Of a DNA stretch of 40,125 nt, positions 24,248 to 33,418 are shown one piece after another. Position 1 is the first letter of the stretch. Each line of letters begins with the position of its first letter. The notes under the pieces are model-generated. The model was not told the DNA's origin and did no database searches. It saw nothing but the letters and a program-made list of their open reading frames with translations. A program made the translations under genes and the position numbers. Source of the DNA: Burkholderiaceae bacterium (GTDB lineage Bacteria; Pseudomonadota; Gammaproteobacteria; Burkholderiales; Burkholderiaceae_C); NCBI GenBank assembly GCA_031253795.1, contig JAIRVR010000067.1:1-40125 (forward strand). Reading direction: 5' to 3'.

Positions 24248-25239
24248 GAGCGGGTCTTTCGCATGAGCAGCACGATAAAGGCGATCCCTCCGAGGAACTC
24301 CACCACGATGCTCAGCACGGTATTGAATTTGAACAACTGCTCCAGCAGCACCTGGCCCCCCAGCAGCAGCACGCAGCCCCAGAGCACGGCCGCAGGCAGC
24401 ACCCAGGCATGGCGGCGCGTGCCCATGGACTGGTAGGCCATGTTGCTGACCAGCAGTCCGAAGAAGACCACGGGGCCGACCAGGGCCGTGGACACCGCCA
24501 CCAGGCCGGCGACCACGGCCAGCAGCAGCAGGACCCGGCGTTCGTAGTCCACCCCCAGGCTGACGGCCGCATCGCGTCCCAGCGCGATCACGTCCAGCAA
24601 ACGGCGCTGGCGCCAGACCCAGCCGCTGCCCAGCACGATCAGCAGCAGCGAGGGGCCCAGCAGTTGCATGTTCACGGCGTTGAAGTTGGCAAACATGCGG
24701 TCCTGCAGCACGGTGAACTCGTTGGGGTCGAGCACGCGCATGGCCAGGCCCGCCAGGCTGCGAAAGAAAATGCCGCCCACCATGCCCACCAGCAGCATCA
24801 TGTGCAGGCTGTTCGCATGGCCGACGAAAAGCCAGCGCATCAGCAGCATGGCAAAGCCCACCATCAGCACGATGTTGAGCGCATAGCGCCCCACCTCGCC
24901 CAGGGCGGACACGCCCGCCGCCCCCAGCGCCAGCACCATGGCCGCCTGCACGAACAGGTACAGCGCATCCAGCCCCATGACCGATGGCGTGAGAATGGTG
25001 TTGTGGGAGACGGTCTGGAAGACCACGGTGGACAGACCGATGGCCGCCGCCACGAGCAGCATGGTCAGCACCTTGGCGCCGCGGTGCTCCAGCACGAAGG
25101 CCCAGTCGGTCCGCACGCCCACGGTCATGAAAGCCAGCAGGCACAGCAGCGCCAGCCCGGCCAGCAGGGCCAGGCGCCGGCCATGGCCGGTGAATGGCCG
25201 CGGGGCCGTCGCCGCATGCGCTGGAAGCCGCCCGTTCAT
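24244..25239 (-). CDS. ferric-siderophore ABC transporter permease (FecCD family)
   Basis: A 331-residue BtuC/FecCD-type membrane permease with about nine or ten helices. Recognisable segments: FQTVSHNTILTPSVMGLDAL (about 75-94), LDPNEFTVLQDRMFANFNAV (about 169-188), LGRDAAVSLGVDYERR and VGPVVFFGLLVSNMAYQ, the latter corresponding to the family GP..F.GL..PH region. The NTILTPSVMGLDALY variant is typical of the YclO/VctG group. It overlaps both neighbours by ATGA junctions (25239-25236 and 24247-24244), so translation is tightly coupled. It pairs with the other permease to form the channel. Confidence 0.88.
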   Translation of the reverse strand: MNGRLPAHAATAPRPFTGHGRRLALLAGLALLCLLAFMTVGVRTDWAFVLEHRGAKVLTMLLVAAAIGLSTVVFQTVSHNTILTPSVMGLDALYLFVQAAMVLALGAAGVSALGEVGRYALNIVLMVGFAMLLMRWLFVGHANSLHMMLLVGMVGGIFFRSLAGLAMRVLDPNEFTVLQDRMFANFNAVNMQLLGPSLLLIVLGSGWVWRQRRLLDVIALGRDAAVSLGVDYERRVLLLLAVVAGLVAVSTALVGPVVFFGLLVSNMAYQSMGTRRHAWVLPAAVLWGCVLLLGGQVLLEQLFKFNTVLSIVVEFLGGIAFIVLLMRKTRS

Positions 25240-26255
25240 GCACGCTCCCGGCCGCGGTGCAGGATGAGCGCGATGAACAGGGCACTGCCCAGCACGCCCA
25301 GCACCGTGCCCACGGGGATTTCATAGGGCGCGATCAGCAGGCGGCCGACCAGATCGCAGGCCAGGGTCAGGCCCGCGCCGATCAGGGCCACCCACAGCAC
25401 GCTGCGGCGCACGTTGTCCCCCAGGACCAGGCGCACCAGATTGGGCACGATCAGGCCCACGAAGGGCAGGCTGCCGGCCGTGACCACCACGGCCGCGGTC
25501 GCCACGGCCACCACGACCAGGCCCTGCCAGACCAGGCGCCGGTAATGCAGGCCCAGGTTGGTGGCAAAGCTCTCGCCCAGGCCGGCCACGGTGAAGCGGT
25601 CGGCTGCCAGGCAGGCCAGGGCCGTCATGCCCAGCGACAGCCACAGCAGCTCGTAGCGCCCCTGCACGACCAGGGAAAAATCGCCCTGGGACCAGGATTT
25701 CAGGGCCTGCATCATGTCGAATTGCAAGGCCACGAAGCTGCCCGCAGCCTCCAGCACGCCGGACAGCACCAGACCGACCAGGGGCACCATCCACGACGAG
25801 CGCAGCCGTATGCGCGACAGCACGGCCAGGAACAGGGCCGTGCCCAGCAGGGCCGCCACGGCCGCAATGCCCATCTTGGCGACCACGGGCCAGTGCGGCA
25901 CGAACAGGAAAGAGGCCAGCATGCCCAGGCTGGCCGACTCCACTGTGCCCACGGTGGAAGGCTCGACGAAATGGTTGCGCGCCAGCATCTGCACGAGCAG
26001 GCCGCAGACTGCCATGGATGCACCGGCCAGCAACAGGGCCAGGGTGCGCGGCACACGGCTGTAGACAAGGACCTGGGCCGCGAGATCGTCCTCGCTGCGC
26101 GACCACAGCACGCTCCAGTGCATGTCACCTGCACCGACCAGCAGGCTGGCCATGGACAGCGCCAGCAGCAGCCCCAGCGCCAGCAGCCAGGCCATGGCCC
26201 GGTGCTGCCTGCGTCCGGGCCGGCCGTGCCCGGCCTCAAGCGCGGTCGAAGGCAT
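25236..26255 (-). CDS. ferric-siderophore ABC transporter permease (FecCD family)
   Basis: The second BtuC/FecCD-type permease, about 339 residues from the ATG at 26255, which overlaps the end of the binding-protein gene by 20 nt. An internal ATG at 26195 (MAWLLALGLLLALSM) would give 319 residues, closer to the usual length, and neither has a clear Shine-Dalgarno. Typical segments: SRVPRTLALLLAGASMAVCG (outer helix and coupling region), ARNHFVEPSTVGTVESASLG, SFVALQFDMMQALKSWSQGD, AGSLPFVGLIVPNLVRLVLG and IAPYEIPVGTVLGVLGSALF. The EPSTVGTVESA wording fits the YclN/VctD group. It heterodimerises with the downstream permease. Confidence 0.87.
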   Translation of the reverse strand: MPSTALEAGHGRPGRRQHRAMAWLLALGLLLALSMASLLVGAGDMHWSVLWSRSEDDLAAQVLVYSRVPRTLALLLAGASMAVCGLLVQMLARNHFVEPSTVGTVESASLGMLASFLFVPHWPVVAKMGIAAVAALLGTALFLAVLSRIRLRSSWMVPLVGLVLSGVLEAAGSFVALQFDMMQALKSWSQGDFSLVVQGRYELLWLSLGMTALACLAADRFTVAGLGESFATNLGLHYRRLVWQGLVVVAVATAAVVVTAGSLPFVGLIVPNLVRLVLGDNVRRSVLWVALIGAGLTLACDLVGRLLIAPYEIPVGTVLGVLGSALFIALILHRGRERA

Positions 26256-27204
26256 CCGACAGCTGCTGGATATTGGCCTTGAGCGCCCCGGGGCCGGCAT
26301 TGGACAGCACGTACCAGTTGGCCGCATTCAGGTAGACGATGTGCCTGGCACGCCAGGCCTTGGTCGCACGGACCAGGGGGTTGTCCAGCAGTTGCTGGGC
26401 GGTCCTGCCATCCTGGCCTATGGCGGCGTCCCGGTCGATGACGAACAGCCAGTCGGGATTGGTCTTGAGCAGGAACTCGAAGGACACGACCTGGCCATGG
26501 CGCGCCGCCGTGAGCGGTGCCGTGGCCGGCTGCACGCCGAACACATCGTGCAGCATGCCGAAGCGCGAGCCCGGCCCGTAGGCACTGAGCTTGCCGCCCG
26601 ATGTCAGCAGGACCAGGCCCTTGCCGGCCGGCTGTGCCTTGGCGTGCAGGGCCGCGATGGCCTGCTCGATGGAGCGCACCTCGGCCTCGGCCTTGTCCTG
26701 CAGGCCCCAGACCGCGCCCAGCGTGCGGATGTTGCGGTAGATGTCGGCCATCTGGTGCTGGTCGCTGACGCTGAGGTCGAGCACGGGCGCGAAGCGCGAC
26801 AGTTCCCTGGACTTGGCCTCGGAGCGGCCGCCGACGATGATGAGGTCCGGCGCCAGCGCCTTCACGGCCTCGTAGTCGGGCTCGAACAAGCTGCCGATGC
26901 GCGCATAGCGTGCATCGGCATAGCGCGCCAGCAGGGGCGGCATCTTGAAATCGGGCACGCCCTGCACCTCGGCGCCCAGGGCCTGCAGCGCATCCAGCGC
27001 GGCCAGCTCGAACACCAGCACACGCCCCGGCTTGAAGGGAAGCTGGATCTCGCCCTTGGCATGGGCCACGGTCACCGTCCTGCCCGATGCCGCGCCCTGC
27101 GCGTGGGCCACGGACAGGCGGGCTGTCATCGGCAGCGCGACCAGGATTCCGGCACCGCGGCCGAGCTGGGCCAGGATGCGGCGGCGGGAAAGACTTGCGT
27201 TCAT
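26236..27204 (-). CDS. ferric-siderophore periplasmic binding protein
   Basis: A 322-residue FepB/FatB-type class III binding protein. The ATG at 27204 (MNASLSRRRILAQLGRGAGI) is preferred because AAAGGA lies eight nt upstream; the ATG at 27213 would abut that site. The SRRRIL stretch before a hydrophobic run resembles a Tat signal, so export of a folded protein is possible. The mature part has VLVFELAALDALQALGAEVQ, a LAPDLIIVGGRSEAKSREL segment and C-terminal NAANWYVLSNAGPGALKANI, all typical of the family. It captures the ferric siderophore for the two permeases. The 3' end overlaps the next gene. Confidence 0.88.
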   Translation of the reverse strand: MNASLSRRRILAQLGRGAGILVALPMTARLSVAHAQGAASGRTVTVAHAKGEIQLPFKPGRVLVFELAALDALQALGAEVQGVPDFKMPPLLARYADARYARIGSLFEPDYEAVKALAPDLIIVGGRSEAKSRELSRFAPVLDLSVSDQHQMADIYRNIRTLGAVWGLQDKAEAEVRSIEQAIAALHAKAQPAGKGLVLLTSGGKLSAYGPGSRFGMLHDVFGVQPATAPLTAARHGQVVSFEFLLKTNPDWLFVIDRDAAIGQDGRTAQQLLDNPLVRATKAWRARHIVYLNAANWYVLSNAGPGALKANIQQLSDAFDRA

Positions 27205-27255
27205 GGTGTTCATCCTTTGAATGATGGCGCCGCTGCCCGAAAGTTCGGCCATGGC

Positions 27256-29061
27256 CTAGCGGCGCAGGTCAGGCGTGTGGTCGGGCATGCGCTCGCAGGC
27301 CGGCAGGCCCTGGGCGAAGCGCGCCGGATTCAGCAGGGCCACCAGGCCGCAGCCCAGGGAGCCCTGCCACTGCAGGTAGTCGTGGCTGGTCTCGTGCTCG
27401 GCATGCGTGACCTCGTAGCCCTTGGCGCGCAGCACATCGGCCAGGTGGCGATTGGTTTCCAGGATGCCGTCCTGGCCACCGCGCGAGCGCTCCATGCGGC
27501 CGGCGTCCAGGTAAAAGCGCAGGCCCTCGCGGCGCGGTGCCTCGGCATAGCGACGCTGCACCCAGCCAGCCACCTCGCCAGGCGGCGCCCACCAGAACGA
27601 GCCCGACATGCTCAGCACGTTGCCGAACCAGCGCGCATTGACCAGGCCCGCATAGGCCGAGGCCAGGCCGCCATAGCTGGAGCCCGCGATCACCGTGCGT
27701 GCCGCGGGCTGGCCCAGACCCTGGGCGCCTATCCACGGCATCAACTCCTCATCCAGGAAGCGCGCAAAGACCGTATTCGGCGGCAGTTCCCTGCCGCGCG
27801 CCTGCGGGCTGGCGTTGTCCAGCAGGACCACGGCCGTGGACGGAATCAGGCCATCGGCCATGAGGTTGTCGATGATGGTCGGCGTGGGCACCTGCCGGGC
27901 ATAGGCATTGCCGTCGAACAGCAGCAGCAAGGCCTGGGGCGCCGCGCCGGCCGGCCGGTAGACCCAGACATCGCGGTCATTGCCCAGCAGCGGGCTGGAA
28001 AGGCGGTGTTGCTCCAGCCGGCCCTGGGCCACACCGGGGCGCGGCGCCACCCAGGGCTGGGGCGGCGCCTGGGGCAGCTCCAGCACCGAAGCCCCCTGGA
28101 AGGCGTCGATGAAGCCGCCCTGCGGCGGCGGAAACGCCCTGGTGTTGAGCGGATCGCGCTGCGCCGTGGCGAGCAGGGCACGCCGCTGGTCCATGGCCGA
28201 TCCCTGGATCAGCGGCACGTCGGGGGCCAGGCGGTAACTGAGCCGCGCGGTGTCGGGCATGCGGAAGCTGGCCCACCAGACATCGCTGCCCGGCAGGTGC
28301 TGCAGCGGATCGTGGTTGCCCGCGGGGCTGCCGAACAGCCGCACGCCCTGGAAACCCGCGCGCGGCTGGCCGCGCCAGACAAAGGTCACAAGGGATTGCC
28401 CGTCGGACAGTGGCTCGACCAGGGGCGTGCCTTGCTGCCGCAGCTGCTGCCAGAACGCTTCGGTGGCCGCTTGCGCGCCCTGCGTCTCCTGGCCTTTGCC
28501 GCCACGTGCCTTCGCATCGGCCAGCGCCTGGGCCAGGGCGCGCAGCCGGGGGCTTTGCAGCGCGGATGGCTCCGAAGCGTCCGGTGCCTGGCCCTGCAGG
28601 GGCGCCAGGCTGGCCGTCAGCCGCAGCGAAAAATGCCCGGCGCCGGCCACCGCGTCGGACGCCAGATTTCCGGTCCCGGGGCCATCGCCAGGGATGCGAT
28701 GGGCCACCAGCCTTTGTCGACCCGCGGCCGCCGTCACCCACATCAGCGACTGCGAGCCCCCATCGGGGCGCGCGAGCCGGCGCAGATGTCGGCCCTGCCC
28801 GTCCTGCAGGTCCAGGGCCACGTCCAGGCCCTCGAATTCGCCCTGGACCACATGGCCGGCCGGCAAGTCGACCTGCCAGGTCTGCAGCGCCCCGGCAGCC
28901 AGCCGCCCCTCCACGGCCTGGCCCGGGGCCAGCCGGGCCGGCCCGGACACCGGGGCCGCGCTCACCGCAACGCCCACGGCCGGCGTGGCAGGCGCGGGCC
29001 CGCCCAGCAGGCAGAGCCAGGAAACGGCCAGGCACAGGCCCCGTCGTGCAGCACCCGCCAT
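27256..29061 (-). CDS. exported Fes-type siderophore esterase
   Basis: A 601-residue protein with a signal-like N-terminus (MAGAARRGLCLAVSWLCLLG, then PAPATPA). Three regions follow: a PPC-like beta domain (about 50-160; LQTWQVDLPAGHVVQGEFEG), an enterochelin-esterase N-terminal domain (about 215-290; SLVTFVWRG, PGSDVWWASFRMP), and an alpha/beta-hydrolase esterase domain (about 340-601). The nucleophile elbow is GSSYGG; a late SHDYLQW supplies the catalytic His. Such enzymes hydrolyse the ester backbone of ferric catecholate siderophores to free iron. Cytoplasmic Fes has no signal; periplasmic PfeE in Pseudomonas is a precedent for export. The start follows the receptor stop by four nt. Confidence 0.83.
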   Translation of the reverse strand: MAGAARRGLCLAVSWLCLLGGPAPATPAVGVAVSAAPVSGPARLAPGQAVEGRLAAGALQTWQVDLPAGHVVQGEFEGLDVALDLQDGQGRHLRRLARPDGGSQSLMWVTAAAGRQRLVAHRIPGDGPGTGNLASDAVAGAGHFSLRLTASLAPLQGQAPDASEPSALQSPRLRALAQALADAKARGGKGQETQGAQAATEAFWQQLRQQGTPLVEPLSDGQSLVTFVWRGQPRAGFQGVRLFGSPAGNHDPLQHLPGSDVWWASFRMPDTARLSYRLAPDVPLIQGSAMDQRRALLATAQRDPLNTRAFPPPQGGFIDAFQGASVLELPQAPPQPWVAPRPGVAQGRLEQHRLSSPLLGNDRDVWVYRPAGAAPQALLLLFDGNAYARQVPTPTIIDNLMADGLIPSTAVVLLDNASPQARGRELPPNTVFARFLDEELMPWIGAQGLGQPAARTVIAGSSYGGLASAYAGLVNARWFGNVLSMSGSFWWAPPGEVAGWVQRRYAEAPRREGLRFYLDAGRMERSRGGQDGILETNRHLADVLRAKGYEVTHAEHETSHDYLQWQGSLGCGLVALLNPARFAQGLPACERMPDHTPDLRR

Positions 29062-29065
29062 GGCC

Positions 29066-31240
29066 TCAGAAGTCCACGGTGGCCGACACGCGCACGGTGC
29101 GCGGACCACCCGTGGTGGCGAAGTTGTCGTTGAAGCTGCCGGCCCAGTAGGACTTGTCGAACAGGTTCTCCACCGTGGCGCGGAAGGTCACGGGCCTGGC
29201 CGCGATGCGCGTGGCGTAACGCGCTCCCACGTCCACCCGCGTCCAGCTGGGCATCTTCAGCGTGTTGGCCGAGTTCACCCATTGCGCGCCCGTGTAGATC
29301 AGGCGACCCGTCAGCGTGGCGCCGGGCAGGGCCGGCACATCCCACTCGCCGCCCAGATTGGCCGTCCAGCGCGGCACGCCATACACGCCGTAGCCATCGC
29401 GCGCACCGCCCTGGGTCTTGCTCTGCACGGCCTGGGTGTAGGCCAGGCCGCCCAGCAGGCGGGTGCCGCGCAGCGGTTCGCCGAACACATTCCATTCCAC
29501 GCCGCGGTTGCGCTGCTCGCCGTCCATCAGCAGGCGATTGGTCGCGGTCTCGACCACGGACGAGGGCCGCTCGATCTGGAACAGGGAAACGGTCTGCGTG
29601 AAGTCGCCCATTCTCCACTTGGCACCGATCTCGAACTGCTTGGTCTTGTAGGGGCTGAACACCTCGCCGGCATTGGCGTAGGTGGCGCCCACGATGGAAC
29701 CTGCGCTCAGGCCCTGGACATGGTTGGCATACAGCGACACCGCGTCGCCCCAGGGCTTGACCACCAGGCCCAGGGCCGGGGAGATGGCCTGCTCGTCATA
29801 GCCGGCCATTTTCTGGTTCACGCGCTGCAGGCGTGCGCCCACGGTCAGTTGCACGGCATCGCCGGCCCAGCTCAGCGTATCGGCCAGGGCCAGGCTGCTG
29901 AGCACGTCGTCGCGCTCCTGCTTGATGGCGCCGTAGGGGCCGGCCAGGGTCACGGGCGCGGGGTTGTAGATGTTGGTGATGTAGCTGGCGCTGGTGGCCA
30001 CGGCGGCTCGGCCGCCCTTCTGGTTCATCCAGTTGACGGAAGCCACCAGCAGATGGTTCACGCCACCTGTGCGCAGGCGGCCTCGCACGCCGAATTCGGC
30101 GGCCGTGGTGTCGGTGTAGCCGTACTGGTTGTAGGTCTGGCCCACCGCCGAGCCATCGCCCTGGGCACGCAGGACCACGCGCGTGCCGTTGAGCATGCCG
30201 TCATAGGCGTGTTCGGCCGTGCCCACCGAGCCGAACAGGGTCCAGTCGCGGCCCAGGTCCACCGAACCACGCAGCATCAGGGCATCGCTTTGCTGCTTGG
30301 CATGTATGCCCTTGAACAGGTTGGTCGTGGCGTCCGGCGCCGCGATCATCTGCTTGAGGTTCTGGAAACTCACCATCATCGGGCTGCCGTCACGGATGGT
30401 GGAGCGGTAGCTGTAGGCATCGAGGCCCAGGGTGAAGCCATCGCCCTGGTAGTCCAGGGCCAGCGCGCCCAGGCCATGGCGGCGGTTCTGGCCATCGACC
30501 TCGGTATCCCCGCCCGAGGTGCTGCCGTTGATGCGGATGCCAAGGCGGCGTTCGGGCCCGAAGCGGCGCGAGACATCGGCCTGCAGACCCAGCTGGGAAG
30601 AGCTGCTGACCATGGTGGTGACCCGCGTCAGGTCCTGGGCCAACGGGCGCTTGGTCACCAGGTTGATGGTGCCGCCCACGGCACCGCCCGGCGTCATGCC
30701 GCTCATCAGTGCGCCCGGGCCCTTGAGCACTTCGACGCGCTCGAGCATCTCGGTGGGTACATGGCCGTCCGGCGCCAGGCCGTACAGGCCGTTGAAGCTC
30801 AGCTCCGAGGAATTCACGCCCAGTCCGCGGATGGTGAAGTTCTCGTAGGCATGGCCGGTATTGGTGGTGAAGCGCACCGAAGGATCGTTCTCCAGCACCG
30901 ACATCAGCGTGGTCGCGTTCTGGTCGGCCATGCCTTCGGCCGTGTAGGAGGTGATGTTGAAGGGCGTGTCCATCACGTCGCGCTGACCCAGCACGCCCAG
31001 CCCTGCTCCCTTGGCCACCTGGCCGCCAGGCGCCACCGCGGGCAGCGCCTGGGGATCGGTGGCACTGCGCACCGTGACTTCGCCGAGCTCGGCATCGGCG
31101 GCCAGGCACGCCGCTGGCAAGGCCGCAGCGGCCACCATGGCGCAGACTGCGGCAACGGTGCCGAGGCGGTGGGACGGGGGAACGGAGGCAGGCAGGAGGG
31201 ACAGGCCTGTGCGCAGGCCAGGGCGGTGGCGTTGGGACAT
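29066..31240 (-). CDS. TonB-dependent siderophore receptor
   Basis: Outer-membrane receptor, 724 residues. A long N-terminal signal ends near LPAACLAADAE, followed by a TonB-box-like LGEVTV. The plug domain contains ENFTIRGLGVNSSELSFNGL, HVPTEMLERVEVLKGPGALM and TPGGAVGGTINLVTKRP. The rest alternates as a 22-strand barrel, with the late TonB-receptor segment ATVENLFDKSYWAGSFND and a C-terminal Phe (VSATVDF), needed for barrel assembly. There is no N-terminal STN signalling domain, so it is not a FecA-type transducer. It is the first gene of the operon, under the Fur box at 31324. The siderophore is not identifiable; the neighbours suggest a catecholate ester. Confidence 0.93.
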   Translation of the reverse strand: MSQRHRPGLRTGLSLLPASVPPSHRLGTVAAVCAMVAAAALPAACLAADAELGEVTVRSATDPQALPAVAPGGQVAKGAGLGVLGQRDVMDTPFNITSYTAEGMADQNATTLMSVLENDPSVRFTTNTGHAYENFTIRGLGVNSSELSFNGLYGLAPDGHVPTEMLERVEVLKGPGALMSGMTPGGAVGGTINLVTKRPLAQDLTRVTTMVSSSSQLGLQADVSRRFGPERRLGIRINGSTSGGDTEVDGQNRRHGLGALALDYQGDGFTLGLDAYSYRSTIRDGSPMMVSFQNLKQMIAAPDATTNLFKGIHAKQQSDALMLRGSVDLGRDWTLFGSVGTAEHAYDGMLNGTRVVLRAQGDGSAVGQTYNQYGYTDTTAAEFGVRGRLRTGGVNHLLVASVNWMNQKGGRAAVATSASYITNIYNPAPVTLAGPYGAIKQERDDVLSSLALADTLSWAGDAVQLTVGARLQRVNQKMAGYDEQAISPALGLVVKPWGDAVSLYANHVQGLSAGSIVGATYANAGEVFSPYKTKQFEIGAKWRMGDFTQTVSLFQIERPSSVVETATNRLLMDGEQRNRGVEWNVFGEPLRGTRLLGGLAYTQAVQSKTQGGARDGYGVYGVPRWTANLGGEWDVPALPGATLTGRLIYTGAQWVNSANTLKMPSWTRVDVGARYATRIAARPVTFRATVENLFDKSYWAGSFNDNFATTGGPRTVRVSATVDF

Positions 31241-31312
31241 CCGGGAGGGCTTTCGAGACGGAAATGAAGACGCGCAAGAAGCCGAAAACCGGTTCTTACC
31301 GCGTTAACCCGG

Positions 31313-31338
31313 ATTATAAAAAATGAGAATTATTCTTA
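31313..31338 (-). promoter_or_regulatory. Fur-controlled promoter of the siderophore operon
   Basis: Plus-strand TGAGAATTATTCTTA (31324-31338) matches the Fur 7-1-7 consensus TGATAATNATTATCA at 12 of 14 positions. On the reverse strand a perfect TATAAT -10 box (31318-31313) lies immediately beyond it, so Fur would cover the -35/-10 spacer. The -35 is weak. The start near 31306 gives a leader of about 65 nt to the receptor ATG. Confidence 0.85.
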
Positions 31339-31447
31339 TTCATCGAGACAAAACAATGCCTCGGGCGCAAACATGGGCGCACGGAGCGCAAACAACTGCG
31401 GCTCCGGAAGTTGGCGGACCGCAACAGCCGGCCCACGCAGAGGGGCG

Positions 31448-32404
31448 CTAGAAGCTGTCGCCGCGTTCCATGGCGCGGCGGTGGCGCTGCACGAATTCCT
31501 GGTAGGTGTCGATGCCGCGCAGCTGAAGGATGGCATTGCGCACGGCCGCCTCGACCAGCACGGCGATGTTGCGGCCAGCCACCACCTGGATCACCACCTT
31601 GCGCACGGGCACGCCCAGCACGTCCTGGGTCAGCGGCTCGGCCGGCAGGCGCTCGTACTCGCGTTCCATGGTTTCCTTGCGCACCAGGTGGACGATGAGC
31701 TTGAGGCGCATCTTGCGGCGCACGGCCGTCTCGCCAAAGATGGCCCGTATGTCGAGCAGGCCGATACCGCGCACCTCCAGCAGGTTCTGCAGCAGATCGG
31801 GGCATTTGCCCTCGATGGTGGTCTGGTTGATGCGGTACAGGTCCACGGCATCGTCGGCCACCAGGCCATTGCCGCGCGTCACCAGTTCCAGGCCCAGCTC
31901 GCTCTTGCCCAGGCCCGACTCGCCCGTGATCAGCACACCCATGCCCAGGATGTCCATGAAGACGCCGTGCATGGTCGTGCGGTCGGCGAAATGCTTGGCC
32001 AGATAGGCGCGCAGCACGTCGATGACGAAGGCCGACTGCTCGCGCGTGGAGAACATGGGAATGTGCGCGCGCTCGCACATGGACAGCAACTCCTCGGGAG
32101 CGGTCTGGCCATCGGCCAGCACCAGCACTGGCGGCTCCAGCGTCACGATGCGCGCCACGCGCCGCTGGCAGTCCTGGGAGGTGGCGTTGGTGAGGTAGGC
32201 GATCTCGCGCTCGCCCAGCACCTGCAGCCGGTAGGGGTGGATGTAATTCAGGTAGCCGACCAGGTCGGCCCCTGAGCGCGCCGAGCGCACCGCCATTTCA
32301 TCGAAGCGGCGTTCCGAGGCGCCCAGGCCGGCCACCCATTCCCAGCGCAGGCTGGCACGGAATTCCTCGAAGAGGACATCGGCGCTGATGGCACTGGGTC
32401 TCAT
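31448..32404 (-). CDS. hprK: HPr kinase/phosphorylase
   Basis: Bifunctional enzyme that phosphorylates or dephosphorylates a seryl residue of HPr-type proteins; in proteobacteria it acts on the nitrogen-related PTS. The 318-residue product has an N-terminal domain (1-about 130) and a C-terminal kinase domain with Walker A GESGLGKS (161-168), MHGV with His146, and the family signature [20 protein letters not shown] (from about 208). Start is the ATG at 32404, without a strong ribosome site. It lies 25 nt after ptsN on the same strand, the usual hpf-ptsN-hprK order of betaproteobacteria. Confidence 0.95.
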   Translation of the reverse strand: MRPSAISADVLFEEFRASLRWEWVAGLGASERRFDEMAVRSARSGADLVGYLNYIHPYRLQVLGEREIAYLTNATSQDCQRRVARIVTLEPPVLVLADGQTAPEELLSMCERAHIPMFSTREQSAFVIDVLRAYLAKHFADRTTMHGVFMDILGMGVLITGESGLGKSELGLELVTRGNGLVADDAVDLYRINQTTIEGKCPDLLQNLLEVRGIGLLDIRAIFGETAVRRKMRLKLIVHLVRKETMEREYERLPAEPLTQDVLGVPVRKVVIQVVAGRNIAVLVEAAVRNAILQLRGIDTYQEFVQRHRRAMERGDSF

Positions 32405-32429
32405 GGCAAGGCCCGCGAAAGGGAAAGGA

Positions 32430-32903
32430 TCAGACCAGGGGAGCGGCCGAGGACTGCCAGCCGGCGATCATGCCGTGCAACTGGGCGGCGTCGCCGCAGG
32501 ACTTCAGGCGCTCACGCAACTGGCTGTCGCTGAGCAGCTCGGCGATTTCCGACAGGATTTCCAGGTGTTTCTGGGTCGCTGCCTCGGGCACGAGCAGGAA
32601 GATCAGCAGTCCCACGGGCTGCTCGTCGGGCGCATCGAAGCCGATGGGGCGGTCGAGCTGGAACACGGCCGCCATGGGAGCGGTCAGTCCCTTGATGCGT
32701 CCGTGGGGAATGGCCACGCCGTGGCCCAGCCCGGTCGAGCCCAGGCGTTCACGCGCAAACAGGCTGTCGGTGATCAGTGCGCGGGACAGGCCATGCAGGC
32801 TTTCAAAAAGCAGGCCAGCTTCTTCGAAGGCGCGCTTTTTGCTGGTGACATCGACGCTCACGAGCACTTGAGCGGCGGGCAGGATGGAGGCAAGACGGTT
32901 CAT
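32430..32903 (-). CDS. ptsN: PTS nitrogen regulatory protein EIIA-Ntr
   Basis: A 157-residue EIIA-Ntr, a phosphate-accepting regulator linking PTS-Ntr to nitrogen, potassium and stress control. Its phospho-acceptor histidine is His67 in [15 protein letters not shown], the standard motif. [20 protein letters not shown] and [14 protein letters not shown] are further typical segments. Length matches the family. It starts at the ATG at 32903, after the hpf terminator, so it may have its own promoter or depend on read-through. hprK follows 25 nt downstream. Confidence 0.95.
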   Translation of the reverse strand: MNRLASILPAAQVLVSVDVTSKKRAFEEAGLLFESLHGLSRALITDSLFARERLGSTGLGHGVAIPHGRIKGLTAPMAAVFQLDRPIGFDAPDEQPVGLLIFLLVPEAATQKHLEILSEIAELLSDSQLRERLKSCGDAAQLHGMIAGWQSSAAPLV

Positions 32904-32963
32904 GGTTCGAGAAACAATTATGCACCTCAGGGCAGAAAACCGTGGGGAAACCCTGAGCACCAT

Positions 32964-32986
32964 CAAAAACCGCCCCGAAGGGCGGT
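32964..32986 (-). terminator. rho-independent terminator after hpf
   Basis: On the reverse strand ACCGCCC-TTCG-GGGCGGT is followed by TTTTG. The TTCG tetraloop and GC stem make a strong terminator, about 75 nt beyond the hpf stop and before ptsN. Confidence 0.8.
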
Positions 32987-33061
32987 GCTTTGCCGTGGCG
33001 CTCGAGCCACAAAACAGGGAATGACAGGGCACCCACCGCTGGGCAGGCACCCCGACTGTCA

Positions 33062-33418
33062 TCAGGCTGACACCATGGCCAGTCCTTCGTCGCCCAACCG
33101 CTTGGCCGTGCCGTAGCGGCTGCCCTGCTGGCGGGTTTTATAGCGCACCACCACACGATCCAGCTTGTCGGCCAGGGCGTCGACGGCGGCGTAGAGATCG
33201 AAATGCGAGGTTTCGACGAACAGATCCTGCCCCTTCACGCGCAGCGTGCAGCCGGCGCGTTGGCGCTTCTCCTTCTCCTTTTGCTTGTGTACGGTCAGCA
33301 AGACCTTGACATCCACCACCTGGTCAAAGTGCCGAAGAATGCGTTCGAGCTTGGCCATGACGTAGTTGCGCAGCGAGGGAGTGACCTCCAGGTGATGCCC
33401 GCTAATCGTCAGATTCAT
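33062..33418 (-). CDS. hpf: ribosome hibernation-promoting factor (short form)
   Basis: A 118-residue HPF/YfiA-family protein that binds the 30S decoding region of idle ribosomes in stationary phase. It begins [20 protein letters not shown] and has the [19 protein letters not shown] segment typical of the family; there is no long-form dimerisation domain. AGGAGTG upstream supports the ATG at 33418. In many proteobacteria rpoN sits directly upstream; here a 368-nt gap and then divergent purC are found. ptsN follows beyond a terminator. Confidence 0.92.
   Translation of the reverse strand: MNLTISGHHLEVTPSLRNYVMAKLERILRHFDQVVDVKVLLTVHKQKEKEKRQRAGCTLRVKGQDLFVETSHFDLYAAVDALADKLDRVVVRYKTRQQGSRYGTAKRLGDEGLAMVSA

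Noticed and set aside
26122..31267. Two plus-strand frames of about 1000 codons opposite the siderophore genes
   Set aside because: They cross the boundaries of several well-identified minus-strand genes and encode His/Gln/Arg-rich low-complexity sequence.
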